Source: Streptomyces sp. NBC_00683
GTDB taxonomy: Bacteria; Actinomycetota; Actinomycetes; Streptomycetales; Streptomycetaceae
Assembly: GCF_036226745.1 (NCBI RefSeq)
Contig: NZ_CP109013.1
Location: 8,370,001 to 8,434,000 of the forward strand
DNA: 64,000 nt
Direction of reading: 5' to 3'
The notes beneath the pieces are model-generated. The model was given only the letters and a program-made list of their open reading frames with translations, searched no databases and was not told the DNA's origin. The position numbers and the translations under genes are program-made. Shown one piece after another: positions 1 through 8,691 of this stretch (its first letter is position 1; each line of letters starts with the position of its first letter).

Positions 1-630
1 CGCCGCGTCGACCGCCTCGAAGCGCTGCGCGGCGAACTGGAGGCGGAAGGCGCCGTGGTCCAGGTGCTCGACCTGGACATCACCGACGAGCAGGCCGTGG
101 CCGCCGCCGTACGCTCCACCGTCGACACGCTCGGCCGACTCGACATCCTGGTGAACAACGCCGGGCTGATGCTGCTGGGACCGGTGGAGAACGCCGACAC
201 CACCGACTGGGTCCGGATGATGGACACCAACGTCATGGGCCTGATGTACATGACGCACGCGGCCCTCCCGGAACTGATCAGGAACCAGGGCACAGTCGTC
301 CAGATCTCGTCCATCGCCGCCCGCGTCGTCGGACGCGGCAGTGCCGTCTACAACGCCAGCAAGTTCGCCGTCAACGGCTTCAGCGAGGGGCTGCGCCAGG
401 AGGTCACCGAGCGCGGAGTACGCGTGGTGGTCATCGAGCCGGGCACCGTGGAGACCGAACTGCGCGACCACATCACGCACGCCCCCTCCAAGGCGGCGAT
501 CGCCGAACGAGTGGCCAAAATACGACAGTTGCAGAGCGAGGACATAGCCGACGCGGTCCTGTACGCCGTCACCGCGCCCCCGCACGCCACCGTCAACGAG
601 ATCTTCATTCGCCCCACCGACCAGGCCTGA
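1..630 (+). CDS. car: Clavulanate dehydrogenase (clavaldehyde reductase), 5'-truncated by window edge
   Basis: Short-chain dehydrogenase/reductase; the reading frame is open from base 1, so the N-terminal Rossmann glycine motif lies outside the window. Visible SDR marks are the ILVNNAG motif, the catalytic Ser in ISSIA, the YNASK (YxxxK) pair, and an end reading FIRPTDQA. The stretches LLGPVENADTTDW, LRQEVTERGVRVVVIEPGT and FIRPTDQ agree closely with my recollection of S. clavuligerus clavulanic acid dehydrogenase, the NADPH-dependent enzyme for the last step, clavulanate-9-aldehyde to clavulanic acid. The clavam genes further right support this over a generic SDR. It is followed by its own hairpin, so claR is probably transcribed separately. 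Confidence 0.88.
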   Translation, partial: RRVDRLEALRGELEAEGAVVQVLDLDITDEQAVAAAVRSTVDTLGRLDILVNNAGLMLLGPVENADTTDWVRMMDTNVMGLMYMTHAALPELIRNQGTVVQISSIAARVVGRGSAVYNASKFAVNGFSEGLRQEVTERGVRVVVIEPGTVETELRDHITHAPSKAAIAERVAKIRQLQSEDIADAVLYAVTAPPHATVNEIFIRPTDQA

Positions 631-644
631 ACCACGCTCCTCCC

Positions 645-673
645 GGCGGGCGCCGCACTGCGCGGTGCCCGCC
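645..673 (+). terminator. Hairpin after car
   Basis: A 12-bp stem (645-656 with 662-673, one G-T pair) with a 5-nt loop begins 15 bp after the car stop codon. No T-tract follows, as is usual in Streptomyces. It separates car from claR. Confidence 0.6.
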
Positions 674-798
674 GCCGTGCTGTCCGGGGCCGCTTGCGGT
701 GAGGGGAGCGAGAGGAGAGAACGCCTGCCTAACGTGAGCCGCAACAGGCCGTCACAGGTGAAGAAGAGGCGTCATCCATAACCGTAAGGAAGCCGTCC

Positions 799-2265
799 GT
801 GCCTTCTGCGATACACGTGCCCTCCGTTCCCGACCGGTTGACGCGGTTGCCCCTCTCGCGTTCGGATCTGCGGCTGCTGGACGCGATCGGGCAGTGCGGT
901 GACCTCCCCGAAGCCGCCCGCAGGGCGGGGCTGAGAGCGGCAGCCGCCCAGCGCCGGCTCGACCGGCTGGACCAGGCCACCGGCCTGGGACTGACGCTGC
1001 GCGGCGCGCGTACCGCACGGCTGAGCCCGGACGGCGCCCGCGTGCTCGTAGCCGGCCGGCGGTTCTTCCGCCAGGTCGACCAGGCCGTACAGACCGAGAT
1101 CTACGGGCGCGGCAGCGAGGCGCTGAACGCACCCCGCATCCTGAACATCGCCACCGCCGAACCGCTCATGGAGGACCTGGTCGAGGACGCGGCCGACACG
1201 CTGGGCATCCTCCTCTCCGTCAGCCACGACACACCGCACCAGGTGCTCCGCCAGCTCGCCGGGTACCGGGTGGACGCCGCGCACACCTGGGGCCTGAACG
1301 CCCTCTCCGACGCGGTCGACCGCACCGTGCGCACGTACGAAGTCCTGGACGACCCGCTCTGGGTGACGCTGCCCCTCGGACACCCGCTGGCGGGCCGTGA
1401 CACGGTCTCCCTCGCCGATCTGCGGGACGACAACTGGGTGTCCGAGGCCGGGCCCCAGGCCGAGGTCCTGGTGAGCCGCGTCTACCAACTGGCGGGTCTC
1501 ACCCCGCCCGCCCGCATCCAGGTCACCGGGGCGTCGGTGGCCCGGGGGATGCTGCGGCGCGGAGACGCCATCGGCCTCGGCTCCCCGGCCTGCCCCGCCG
1601 TGTTCGCCCCCTCGCTGGTCCGACGCTCGCTGGTCGAGCGGCCCCGGCGGGCCGCCGGACTCCTGGTCGATCCCACCGTCGTCCCCGGCGCCCTCGCCCA
1701 GCAGCTGGCCGCGCTGCTCACCGCCCGCTGCCTGAGCCGGTTCACCCGGCACCACGGGGACATGCTGGGCGATCCGTGGTGGGCCGAATGGCTACGCGGG
1801 CAGCGAGCGGGGCTGGAGCGGCGCACCGAAGCCGCACGCAGCCTCCAGGCCCCGCCGGCGCTGCCCGACGAGTCGATCCAGGTCGATGTGGAGGACCTCC
1901 ATCTGCTGCGCGCGGTGTCCGCCCACGGCAGCATCAACCGTGCCGCGACCGTTCTGTCCATCAGCCAGTCGGCTCTCACCCGTCGTATCCACCGACTCGA
2001 ACTCCGTCTGGGTGCAGGGCTGTTGCTACGCAGCTCGCGCGGCACGGACCTGACGGCGCCGACCCGGCAGTTCCTGGCACGGCTGGCCGGCTTCGAGGCC
2101 GAACTCCATGCGGTGGGCCTCACGGGCGGCGCGGGGGAGGCCCTGCCGCATGCGGAGCCGGGCGGCGGCACGCAGCGCCGCACGCACCGGGGCGGCGCGG
2201 TGCGTGCGGGACGGACCGCGCCCGAACGGACCGCGGTGCGGTCCGCAGTCGCCGGCCGGAACTGA
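799..2265 (+). CDS. claR: ClaR-type pathway regulator, LysR-like with two HTH domains
   Basis: A 488-residue regulator with GTG start and GTAAGGA 8 nt upstream. A LysR-type winged HTH at about residues 20-95 is followed by an effector-binding-like region (about 110-320) and then a second LysR-type HTH at about 355-425 (LRAVSAHGSINRAA, then SQSALTRRIHRLE). Two HTH units, one at each end, are the recorded peculiarity of ClaR, which in S. clavuligerus activates the late genes from clavaminate to clavulanate; that protein is about 431 residues, so this one is longer. It lies next to car and oppA1, as ClaR does. It is convergent with oppA1, with 52 bp and a hairpin between. Confidence 0.85.
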   Translation: MPSAIHVPSVPDRLTRLPLSRSDLRLLDAIGQCGDLPEAARRAGLRAAAAQRRLDRLDQATGLGLTLRGARTARLSPDGARVLVAGRRFFRQVDQAVQTEIYGRGSEALNAPRILNIATAEPLMEDLVEDAADTLGILLSVSHDTPHQVLRQLAGYRVDAAHTWGLNALSDAVDRTVRTYEVLDDPLWVTLPLGHPLAGRDTVSLADLRDDNWVSEAGPQAEVLVSRVYQLAGLTPPARIQVTGASVARGMLRRGDAIGLGSPACPAVFAPSLVRRSLVERPRRAAGLLVDPTVVPGALAQQLAALLTARCLSRFTRHHGDMLGDPWWAEWLRGQRAGLERRTEAARSLQAPPALPDESIQVDVEDLHLLRAVSAHGSINRAATVLSISQSALTRRIHRLELRLGAGLLLRSSRGTDLTAPTRQFLARLAGFEAELHAVGLTGGAGEALPHAEPGGGTQRRTHRGGAVRAGRTAPERTAVRSAVAGRN

Positions 2266-2279
2266 CACTGCGGCGGGAG

Positions 2280-2304
2280 GGCCGGCGGGCAAGGTCCGCC
2301 GGCC
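2280..2304. terminator. Bidirectional terminator between claR and oppA1
   Basis: A perfect 9-bp stem (2280-2288 with 2296-2304) and 7-nt loop lie midway between the two convergent stop codons. The stop codons are themselves part of an outer TGACAC/GTGTCA inverted repeat (2263-2268 and 2315-2320). Confidence 0.7.
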
Positions 2305-2317
2305 GCCCCGGCGGGTG

Positions 2318-3979
2318 TCAGCGGGCGCCCAGCGCGACGTAGTCGTACATCCCGAAGGACCCCGTGACGAACACGTTGCGCGCGTCGGGGTGGCGGTAGA
2401 GCAACGAGCGCGGATAGAGGTAGGGCACGATCACGGCATGGTCCATGGTCAGCCGGTCGATGCGGTGCCAGATGGCCGCGCGCTCCTCCAGGTCGCCGCT
2501 GACGGCACCCCGGTCGAGCAGGGCGTTGATCTCCGGGTCGTCCAGCTCACCCATGTTCTGGTTGCCGCGCTCCTTGATCGCGCGCCCATCCACGATCTGC
2601 TGGAAGAAGCCGTATCCGTCGGGGAAGTCGGCCCCCCACCCGAACATGATGATTCCGATGCCGTGCTCGCGCAGGTACGAGGGGCTGCCGCCGTAGCGGT
2701 CGAAGTAGTCGCCGGACGGGAAGTCCAGCACCTCGGCCTCGATGCCGACGCGGGCCAGCCCGGCCGAGAGCGCCTCGGCCGCCCGGTACTCCTTGAGGCG
2801 GTCCTTGCGGGCCGCGATCTTCGTGCGGAAGCCGTCCGGCAGGCCGGCCAGGGCCAGTTCGGCGCGGGCCGCCTCCAGGTCCCCGGTGCCGTCCTCGCCG
2901 ACGGGGTAGCGGTCGAAGGGCTGGTAGCCGTCGATGGTCGGCGGAAGGATCGTGGTGGCGATGTCACCGCCGACGGGGCCTCCGTACGCCGCTTGCATGG
3001 CCGCCTTGTCGGTGGCGAACTGCACCGCGCGCCGGCAGTGCACGTTGTCGAACGGGGTGATCCGGCTGGACAGGCAGTAGATCCAGGTGAAACCGGTCAG
3101 CGGGTTGTCGGCGTTGGCCCGCAGCGCGGGGTCGGCCAGGATGCGTTCCTGGACAGCGGGCTGCACCCCGAATCCCGCGAGGTCGATGTGCGCCTCCCCG
3201 GCCAGCAGCATCAGGTCCACCTCGTGCGGGTCCTTGCCCAGGTGCACCTCGACGCGCTCGGCCCGCTGCCGCCGTACGGGGTCGGTCGCCGGGTCCCAGT
3301 GGGGGTTGCGCTCCAGGACGACGAGCCTGCCGCGCTCGTAGGACTCGACACGGTACGGTCCGGTCGCCACGGGGCCGAGCCGGTAGCCGATACCGGTGTC
3401 CCGGGCCCTGGGGACCGGAGTGGTGCTCGGCATGGTGGCCAAGAGGTCCATGCCGGCGAAGGGCTCGGTCAGCCGCAGCACCAGGGTGCGGTCGTCGGGG
3501 GTCTCGACGGTGAGCGGACCGTCCACCTCGGGCTCGCGCCAGGGGCCGCCGTAGTCGGTGCCCAGCAGGTGACGGAAGTAGGTGGGGCCGACGCCCAGCA
3601 CGTCCGTACCGTAGTTGCTCCTGGCGATCGCGTACTTGACGTCCGCCGAGACGACGGGGGTGCCGTCCTCGTAACGCAGGCCCGGACGCAGCCGGTACGT
3701 CCAGGTCCGCCCGCCGTCCGAGGCCTCACCGAGCGACTCGGCCAGGTCGGGGACCAGTCGCTGGCCGGCCTTGCCGGGCGCGGTGTCGAAGGTGACCAGT
3801 GTCCGGCCGATCAGGCGCAAGAAGTTCCAGGTGTACGCGTAGTACGTGTTGCCGGGGTCGAGCGAGTCGAAGTCGTCGGTGCGCACCAGGCGGAGGGTTC
3901 CGCCCAGCGTGTCGGTCGGGGCGACCACGCCGTCGACGGCGGCGTCGAAGCCGGTGGTGCCCGACTGTTCGGTCTCCAT
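2318..3979 (-). CDS. oppA1: Oligopeptide-binding protein of the clavulanate cluster (OppA1-like)
   Basis: A 553-residue family-5 extracellular solute-binding protein (ABC peptide-binding type). The start METEQSGTTG is chosen because GAGAAGGG lies 8 nt upstream; an in-frame start 75 bp earlier adds no signal sequence. SBP_bac_5 marks include GGTLRLV near the N-terminus, the DGRTWTYRLRPGLRYEDGTP-type segment split over residues ~90-110, and a C-terminal hinge segment. Clavulanate clusters carry oppA1 and oppA2; both are needed in S. clavuligerus and were shown to bind peptides and arginine. No signal peptide or lipobox is visible from either start, which is odd for a permease-type binding protein. 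Adjacent claR and car support the assignment. Confidence 0.85.
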   Translation of the reverse strand: METEQSGTTGFDAAVDGVVAPTDTLGGTLRLVRTDDFDSLDPGNTYYAYTWNFLRLIGRTLVTFDTAPGKAGQRLVPDLAESLGEASDGGRTWTYRLRPGLRYEDGTPVVSADVKYAIARSNYGTDVLGVGPTYFRHLLGTDYGGPWREPEVDGPLTVETPDDRTLVLRLTEPFAGMDLLATMPSTTPVPRARDTGIGYRLGPVATGPYRVESYERGRLVVLERNPHWDPATDPVRRQRAERVEVHLGKDPHEVDLMLLAGEAHIDLAGFGVQPAVQERILADPALRANADNPLTGFTWIYCLSSRITPFDNVHCRRAVQFATDKAAMQAAYGGPVGGDIATTILPPTIDGYQPFDRYPVGEDGTGDLEAARAELALAGLPDGFRTKIAARKDRLKEYRAAEALSAGLARVGIEAEVLDFPSGDYFDRYGGSPSYLREHGIGIIMFGWGADFPDGYGFFQQIVDGRAIKERGNQNMGELDDPEINALLDRGAVSGDLEERAAIWHRIDRLTMDHAVIVPYLYPRSLLYRHPDARNVFVTGSFGMYDYVALGAR

Positions 3980-4135
3980 GTCCCAGCCCTTCTCGCGGTG
4001 ATTTCCGCGCAAGTCTGCGGGTGCGCGGCTGCCCGGAGAGGGGCGGGGAGGCATGGGCGCATAGCCGACGGCGGGTCGGTATAGCGGGAGAGTTCGGTGA
4101 GAGGTGGTGGAGAGCCCCGGCTGATTGGCTCGCGT

Positions 4136-4190
4136 CCCCCCACGCGCGAAGCGGACGCCCGCTTCCCCCCACGCGCGACGCGGGCGTCCG
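4136..4190. repeat. Interlaced direct and inverted repeats in oppA1/SGNH divergent promoter region
   Basis: The 14-mer CCCCCCACGCGCGA occurs at 4136-4149 and again at 4165-4178 (29-bp period). Interlaced with it is a perfect 11-bp inverted repeat, 4152-4162 with 4180-4190. The element lies between the divergent oppA1 (start 3979) and the secreted hydrolase gene (start 4210), ending 19 bp before the latter, so it may be an operator or an mRNA leader hairpin. Confidence 0.6.
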
Positions 4191-4209
4191 GACGAGAGGC
4201 GAGTAGAAC

Positions 4210-7200
4210 GTGTCCCGAAGAAGGAAATGGCATATACCTGTCATCACCGTCGCGGCTGCGGCATTGCTGGCGGGCTACCCGTCGGTGTCGATGGCCAAGA
4301 CCCCCACCCCACCCCCCGGAGCCGCCCAGGGGTGGTCCCAGAAGGACGAGGCCGACGCTGCCAAGCCTGGTCCCGCCGAGCTCCCCGAGGCCGTTCCGGC
4401 CGGCGACCGTGCGGAACTGCTCGGCTCCGGCTACCGCACCTCCGACGACCTGGCCTGGACGACTTCGGGTGACGCCACCGGCTTCCACGTCATGGTCGCC
4501 GCCGCCGAGGACGGCTACCACTGGCGGACCGCGGCGACGCTGTCCGAGCCAGGCTTCGACACCGACACCTGGATCGGCAACGCCTGCCTCACCGCCTCAG
4601 GCAAGCGCGCCGCCGTCACCTACGCGCCCCGCACCTTCACCAACAAGCCCGCGCTGATGACCCGCGGCGCCTTCACCGCGATCGTCGACCTGACGACCGG
4701 CGCGGTCACCAAGCTCCCCGTCCAGTCCAGCCTGAGCTACTTCTCACCCGGCTGCGGCACCACGGAGAAGGCCGTCTTCTCGCAGTTCTCCGACGACGAA
4801 TCGGAACGCAACGAGACCCGTCTCGTCGGCGTGGACACCGCGAGCGGCAAGGCGGCGAAGCCGCTGAAGCTGCCCGGCCAGGTCACCTCCGCCGTCCCCC
4901 TCGCGGACGGCTACGCCGCCGCGCAGGGCGCCCGCCTGGTCCGCGTCACCACCTCCGGCGACGTACGCGTCGCCGCCCGTACGGCAGCGGTGCCCTTCCA
5001 GCTCACGGCTGCCGCGGACGGCTCGGTCGTCTACATCGACCGGCCCGGCACCGACCGGTCCGCGAAGACCAAGGCCGTCACCGAGCGCGCGGAGGTCCGG
5101 CGCGCCCCGGCCTCGCTCTTCGGCGCCGCCGCCGAGGCCACCGGAACCACCCGACGCCTGGCCACCGGCGCACTCGCCGACTTCGACCTGTCCCGCGCCG
5201 CCCGCACCGGCACGGTCTACGTCACCGGGAAGGCCGAGGCCGCCGGCACCCTGCCCGCGTCCGTGCGCATGCCCTCGGGTGTGGCCAAGGACGCGGTCCT
5301 GTCCACCCGGGGCGACGCCGCCGTCACCACCGCATGGGCCGACGGCAAGGACTCCAGGATCTCGCCGCAGGAAGCCGCCTCGGCGCGGACCGCACGGACC
5401 GGGATGAAGTTCCTGGACACCGGACGCAGCGTCACCCTGGACGCCAGGCCCGGCACGACGGTCGGCTCGACCGCGAAGACAGCGGAGGGCCTCGTCACCT
5501 CCCCGGCACTCACCCGCGGGACCGCGGCGGCGGCACCGAAGCTCGCGGCGGCCTCACCGACCAATCCCGTCGAGGACGAGCGCTACTGCTCGGTGCCGCG
5601 CGGAGACGTCCGCAAGCAGGCCTTCCAGCCCACCCCGCGGCAGGTCGAGTGGGCCGTGGACCAGGCCGTGGTCGGGAAGCTCAACACACACGTCTCCCGT
5701 GCCGCCAACTGGAAGAACACCGGGATGACGGCCGCCTACCAGCCGCAGTCCCTCTTCCCCCTCAAGACCATGGCGGGCGACCCCAACGGAACACCTGACG
5801 CGGCCGACGGATACCACATTCCCGCGCAGGTGATGCTGGGCGTGACCGCTCAGGAATCCAACATGTGGCAGGCCACCAGGTTCGCCGTACCGGGTGTCAC
5901 GGCGAACACCCTGATCGGCAACTACTACGGCATCAGCCACGGTGCCGACGGGGAGACCCCTGATCCGTGGGCCGTCAACTGGGCCGCTTCCGACTGCGGT
6001 TACGGCATCGTCCAGGTGACCGACGGCATGCGCATGGCCGGGCACGAGAAGCCCGGTGAGACGGCGCTGTCCGTGCAGAAGCAGGAGGCCGTCGCCCTCG
6101 ACTACACCGCCAACATCGCCGCGGGCGTCAACATCCTCGTGGACAAGTGGAACCAGACGTACAGCGCCGGGATGACCGTCAACGACGGCGGACCGGAGTA
6201 CATCGAGAACTGGTTCTTCGCGCTCTGGGCGTACAACTCCGGCTTCTACCCCCAGTCCAGCGCCGGGTCGCACGGCGGCCACTGGGGCGTCGGCTACACC
6301 AACAACCCGGCCAACGCGCTGTGGAAGGCCAACCGCACCCCGTTCCTGGAGAATTCGGGCGGCGGGGACGACTACTCCCACGCCGCCCACCCGCAGGACT
6401 GGCCCTACCAGGAGAAGGTCATCGGCTGGGCCGCCCGCCCGATCTCGGCGATGTTCGCCCCGGGCGACTTCCAGCCCGGATACCGCGCAGCCTGGTGGAC
6501 GGACCCGCTCTACCGCACCTCGGCCAAGCCGCCGCTCGGGACGTTCTGCGACTCCTCCAACAACTGCGACCCCAGCAAGATCAAGGAGGGCGACACCGAC
6601 ACCAACGGGGCGTGCCAGCTCAACAACCCGGCGGACGAGTTCTTCCTGCACTGCTGGTGGAACAAGAAGGCGGCCTGGAAGAACTGCGAGTCCGCGGCCA
6701 CCTGCGGATTCGCCCTGCACCGCTTCGACGCCACCTATCCCGAACAGCCCGACGGCAACGCCTACCCGCCCCGGTGCTCCAGCGGGCTCCCCTCCGGTAC
6801 GTATGTGATCGACGACGTGGCCTCGGGCGTCACCCCGGCCGGTTCGGCCGCGCGAAGTTGCGGGGCGACGACCTCACCCGGCACCTTCGGCTTCACCTTC
6901 TCGGCCGACGGCGCCAACTACCCGGGCAAGATCGACACCCATCAGATCGGGGCCGGCTACGGCAACCACTTCTGGTTCTCGCACACCAGGAATCAGGCGA
7001 CCGGTGACGGCGCCCGGATGCGTACGACCGGCACCTGGACCCTGACCAACGGCATGACCGGCTGGGCCCGGGTCTGGGTGCACCTCCCCGACCACGGAGC
7101 CCACACCCGGCAGGCCACCTACACGATCTCCGGGACCAACAGCACCAGCCCGGTACGCGTGCACCCGCAGCGCGTCCTGGAGAACAAGTGGGTCTCCCTC

Positions 7201-8286
7201 GGGGTGTTCCAGTTCACCAGCACCCCGAAGATCGCCCTCTCCACGCACGCGGCCGACGGCAACGGGTCCGAGGACGTCGCATGGGACGCCGTCGGCTTCC
7301 AGCCGCTGTCGGCCAAGCCCAAGGACATGGTCGTCGCGATGGGCGACTCCTACTCCTCGGGCGAGGGCGCCTCGGCCGCGGGCGGCGTCGACTACTACAA
7401 GGAGACCAACTACCGGGACCCCAGCAACCCCTCGACCCGCGACGCCTGCCACCGCTCGACCAAGGCATGGTCCCGTCAGGCCACCATCCCGGGCCGTTCG
7501 GCATCCGTGGGATCCCTGGACGACAGCCGTTCCGCGGCCATGGACTACCACCTCGTCGCCTGCTCCGGCGCCCGCACGTACAACATCGCATCCGTCGGCG
7601 AGAACGGCGAACTGCCCCAGCTGTCCAAGGGCTACCTCGACCAGAACACCACGCTGGTGACGATCTCCGTCGGCGGCAACGACGCCCGGTTCGCCTACAT
7701 CATCCAGAAGTGCATCTTCGGCGGCATCGGCTGGCCGACGCTGTGCCAGAACCAGACGTTCGAGGACGACGACTCCCACGTGGACGACGCGGCCTACCAG
7801 GGGCTGGACATCGGTGTGGCGGCCGAGCGCCTGGCCAAGGAACGGGTGCGTCCGGCCATCACCGACGCCCTGAAGAAGATCCAGGCGAAGGCACCCAACG
7901 CCAAGATCGTCCTGATGGGGTACCCGCCGCTGCTGGAGGGGGCGGGGCAGTGCATCCCCGGCATCGGCACCGAGGAGGCCCCCTGGCTGAACAGCATGGC
8001 CAGCACCCTCGCCACCGAGATGCAGGGCGCCGTGGACGACGCCAAGACCGCCGGAGCCAAGGCCTGGTACTCCAACCCCGCCCAGAACTTCGCGGGCAAG
8101 GCCGTCTGTGGCGACCCCGAACAGGTCCACGGCATCGTGCTGGACCTGGTGGAGAGCGACGAGCCGCAGATCGACTGGCCGATCCTGCAACTCGGAGCCT
8201 CCGCCCAGTCCTTCCATCCGAAGGTCGGAGGAGCCCGGCTGTACGCGGACTCCCTCGAGCGGACGATGGGGGGCATGGGTCTCTGA
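4210..8286 (+). CDS. Large secreted lytic-transglycosylase-like / SGNH hydrolase fusion
   Basis: A 1358-residue exported protein; GTG start with GAGGCGAG upstream and a signal peptide (MSRRRKWH, hydrophobic core, cleavage near SMA-KT). Residues about 30-440 look like a propeller or repeat region without recognised motifs. A lysozyme/SLT-like domain follows (GVTAQESNMWQ near 545, GIVQVTDG near 597, WAYNSGF near 670), then Cys-rich segments, a golvesin-type beta-sandwich (about 880-1034), and a C-terminal SGNH/GDSL hydrolase with block I GDSYSSGEG (~1043), block III GGND (~1154) and FHP (~1336) for the catalytic His. Such fusions occur singly in Streptomyces genomes. Here it sits within a beta-lactam cluster, between oppA1 and the SARP gene; a role in wall turnover is inference. 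Confidence 0.8.
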   Translation: MSRRRKWHIPVITVAAAALLAGYPSVSMAKTPTPPPGAAQGWSQKDEADAAKPGPAELPEAVPAGDRAELLGSGYRTSDDLAWTTSGDATGFHVMVAAAEDGYHWRTAATLSEPGFDTDTWIGNACLTASGKRAAVTYAPRTFTNKPALMTRGAFTAIVDLTTGAVTKLPVQSSLSYFSPGCGTTEKAVFSQFSDDESERNETRLVGVDTASGKAAKPLKLPGQVTSAVPLADGYAAAQGARLVRVTTSGDVRVAARTAAVPFQLTAAADGSVVYIDRPGTDRSAKTKAVTERAEVRRAPASLFGAAAEATGTTRRLATGALADFDLSRAARTGTVYVTGKAEAAGTLPASVRMPSGVAKDAVLSTRGDAAVTTAWADGKDSRISPQEAASARTARTGMKFLDTGRSVTLDARPGTTVGSTAKTAEGLVTSPALTRGTAAAAPKLAAASPTNPVEDERYCSVPRGDVRKQAFQPTPRQVEWAVDQAVVGKLNTHVSRAANWKNTGMTAAYQPQSLFPLKTMAGDPNGTPDAADGYHIPAQVMLGVTAQESNMWQATRFAVPGVTANTLIGNYYGISHGADGETPDPWAVNWAASDCGYGIVQVTDGMRMAGHEKPGETALSVQKQEAVALDYTANIAAGVNILVDKWNQTYSAGMTVNDGGPEYIENWFFALWAYNSGFYPQSSAGSHGGHWGVGYTNNPANALWKANRTPFLENSGGGDDYSHAAHPQDWPYQEKVIGWAARPISAMFAPGDFQPGYRAAWWTDPLYRTSAKPPLGTFCDSSNNCDPSKIKEGDTDTNGACQLNNPADEFFLHCWWNKKAAWKNCESAATCGFALHRFDATYPEQPDGNAYPPRCSSGLPSGTYVIDDVASGVTPAGSAARSCGATTSPGTFGFTFSADGANYPGKIDTHQIGAGYGNHFWFSHTRNQATGDGARMRTTGTWTLTNGMTGWARVWVHLPDHGAHTRQATYTISGTNSTSPVRVHPQRVLENKWVSLGVFQFTSTPKIALSTHAADGNGSEDVAWDAVGFQPLSAKPKDMVVAMGDSYSSGEGASAAGGVDYYKETNYRDPSNPSTRDACHRSTKAWSRQATIPGRSASVGSLDDSRSAAMDYHLVACSGARTYNIASVGENGELPQLSKGYLDQNTTLVTISVGGNDARFAYIIQKCIFGGIGWPTLCQNQTFEDDDSHVDDAAYQGLDIGVAAERLAKERVRPAITDALKKIQAKAPNAKIVLMGYPPLLEGAGQCIPGIGTEEAPWLNSMASTLATEMQGAVDDAKTAGAKAWYSNPAQNFAGKAVCGDPEQVHGIVLDLVESDEPQIDWPILQLGASAQSFHPKVGGARLYADSLERTMGGMGL

Positions 8287-8344
8287 TCCACGGCACCCGA
8301 CGGGCCCTCCCCACCAGGGGAGGGCCCTGGACCGGAGGTGAGCG

Positions 8345-8635
8345 ATGAGAAAGGTGTCCCGCCGCGGTGACATCACGGCGGCCCTGCTGCTCCTCCTGCC
8401 GGACGCGGTCCTGCTGGCGGTCCTGCTCTTCGGGGTGCTGATCTCCGGGGGCCTGACGGGCAGTCCGGACCGGGTCGCGGCGGGCCGCGAGGCGTCCCGG
8501 GCCGCGCTGGTCTGCCTGGCCGCCCTCCTGCTCTCCGGCGGCATCGCGGCCGCCGTGCGCGCATGGGTCACCGCGGCAGTGCAGGTGGTCGTGCTGGGAG
8601 GCGCGGCCCTCGCCTGTACGGGGTTCGGCTCCTGA
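8345..8635 (+). CDS. Small integral membrane protein
   Basis: A 96-residue protein with three hydrophobic segments (about residues 12-34, 52-70 and 74-92) and a basic N-terminus. The ATG has GGAGGTGAGCG directly upstream, and the gene begins 58 bp after the secreted hydrolase gene, so the two probably form one transcript ending at the strong hairpin just after this gene. No family recognised. Confidence 0.6.
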   Translation: MRKVSRRGDITAALLLLLPDAVLLAVLLFGVLISGGLTGSPDRVAAGREASRAALVCLAALLLSGGIAAAVRAWVTAAVQVVVLGGAALACTGFGS

Positions 8636-8683
8636 GACACCGCAGCGCTCCCCGGCAATGAGGCCGGGGAGCGCTGCGGTGTC
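8636..8683. terminator. Strong bidirectional terminator, 21-bp perfect stem
   Basis: A perfect 21-bp inverted repeat (8636-8656 with 8663-8683) with a 6-nt loop starts right after the TGA of the small membrane protein gene and ends 9 bp before the stop codon of the convergent SARP gene. Confidence 0.9.
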
Positions 8684-8691
8684 AGGGCGGG

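Noticed and set aside
2108..4084. Long plus-strand frame opposite oppA1
   Set aside because: Antisense shadow caused by GC-rich third positions of oppA1; no ribosome binding site or motif.
6874..8658. Long minus-strand frame opposite the SGNH domain
   Set aside because: Gly/Val/Leu-rich antisense shadow; the plus-strand gene has clear catalytic blocks.
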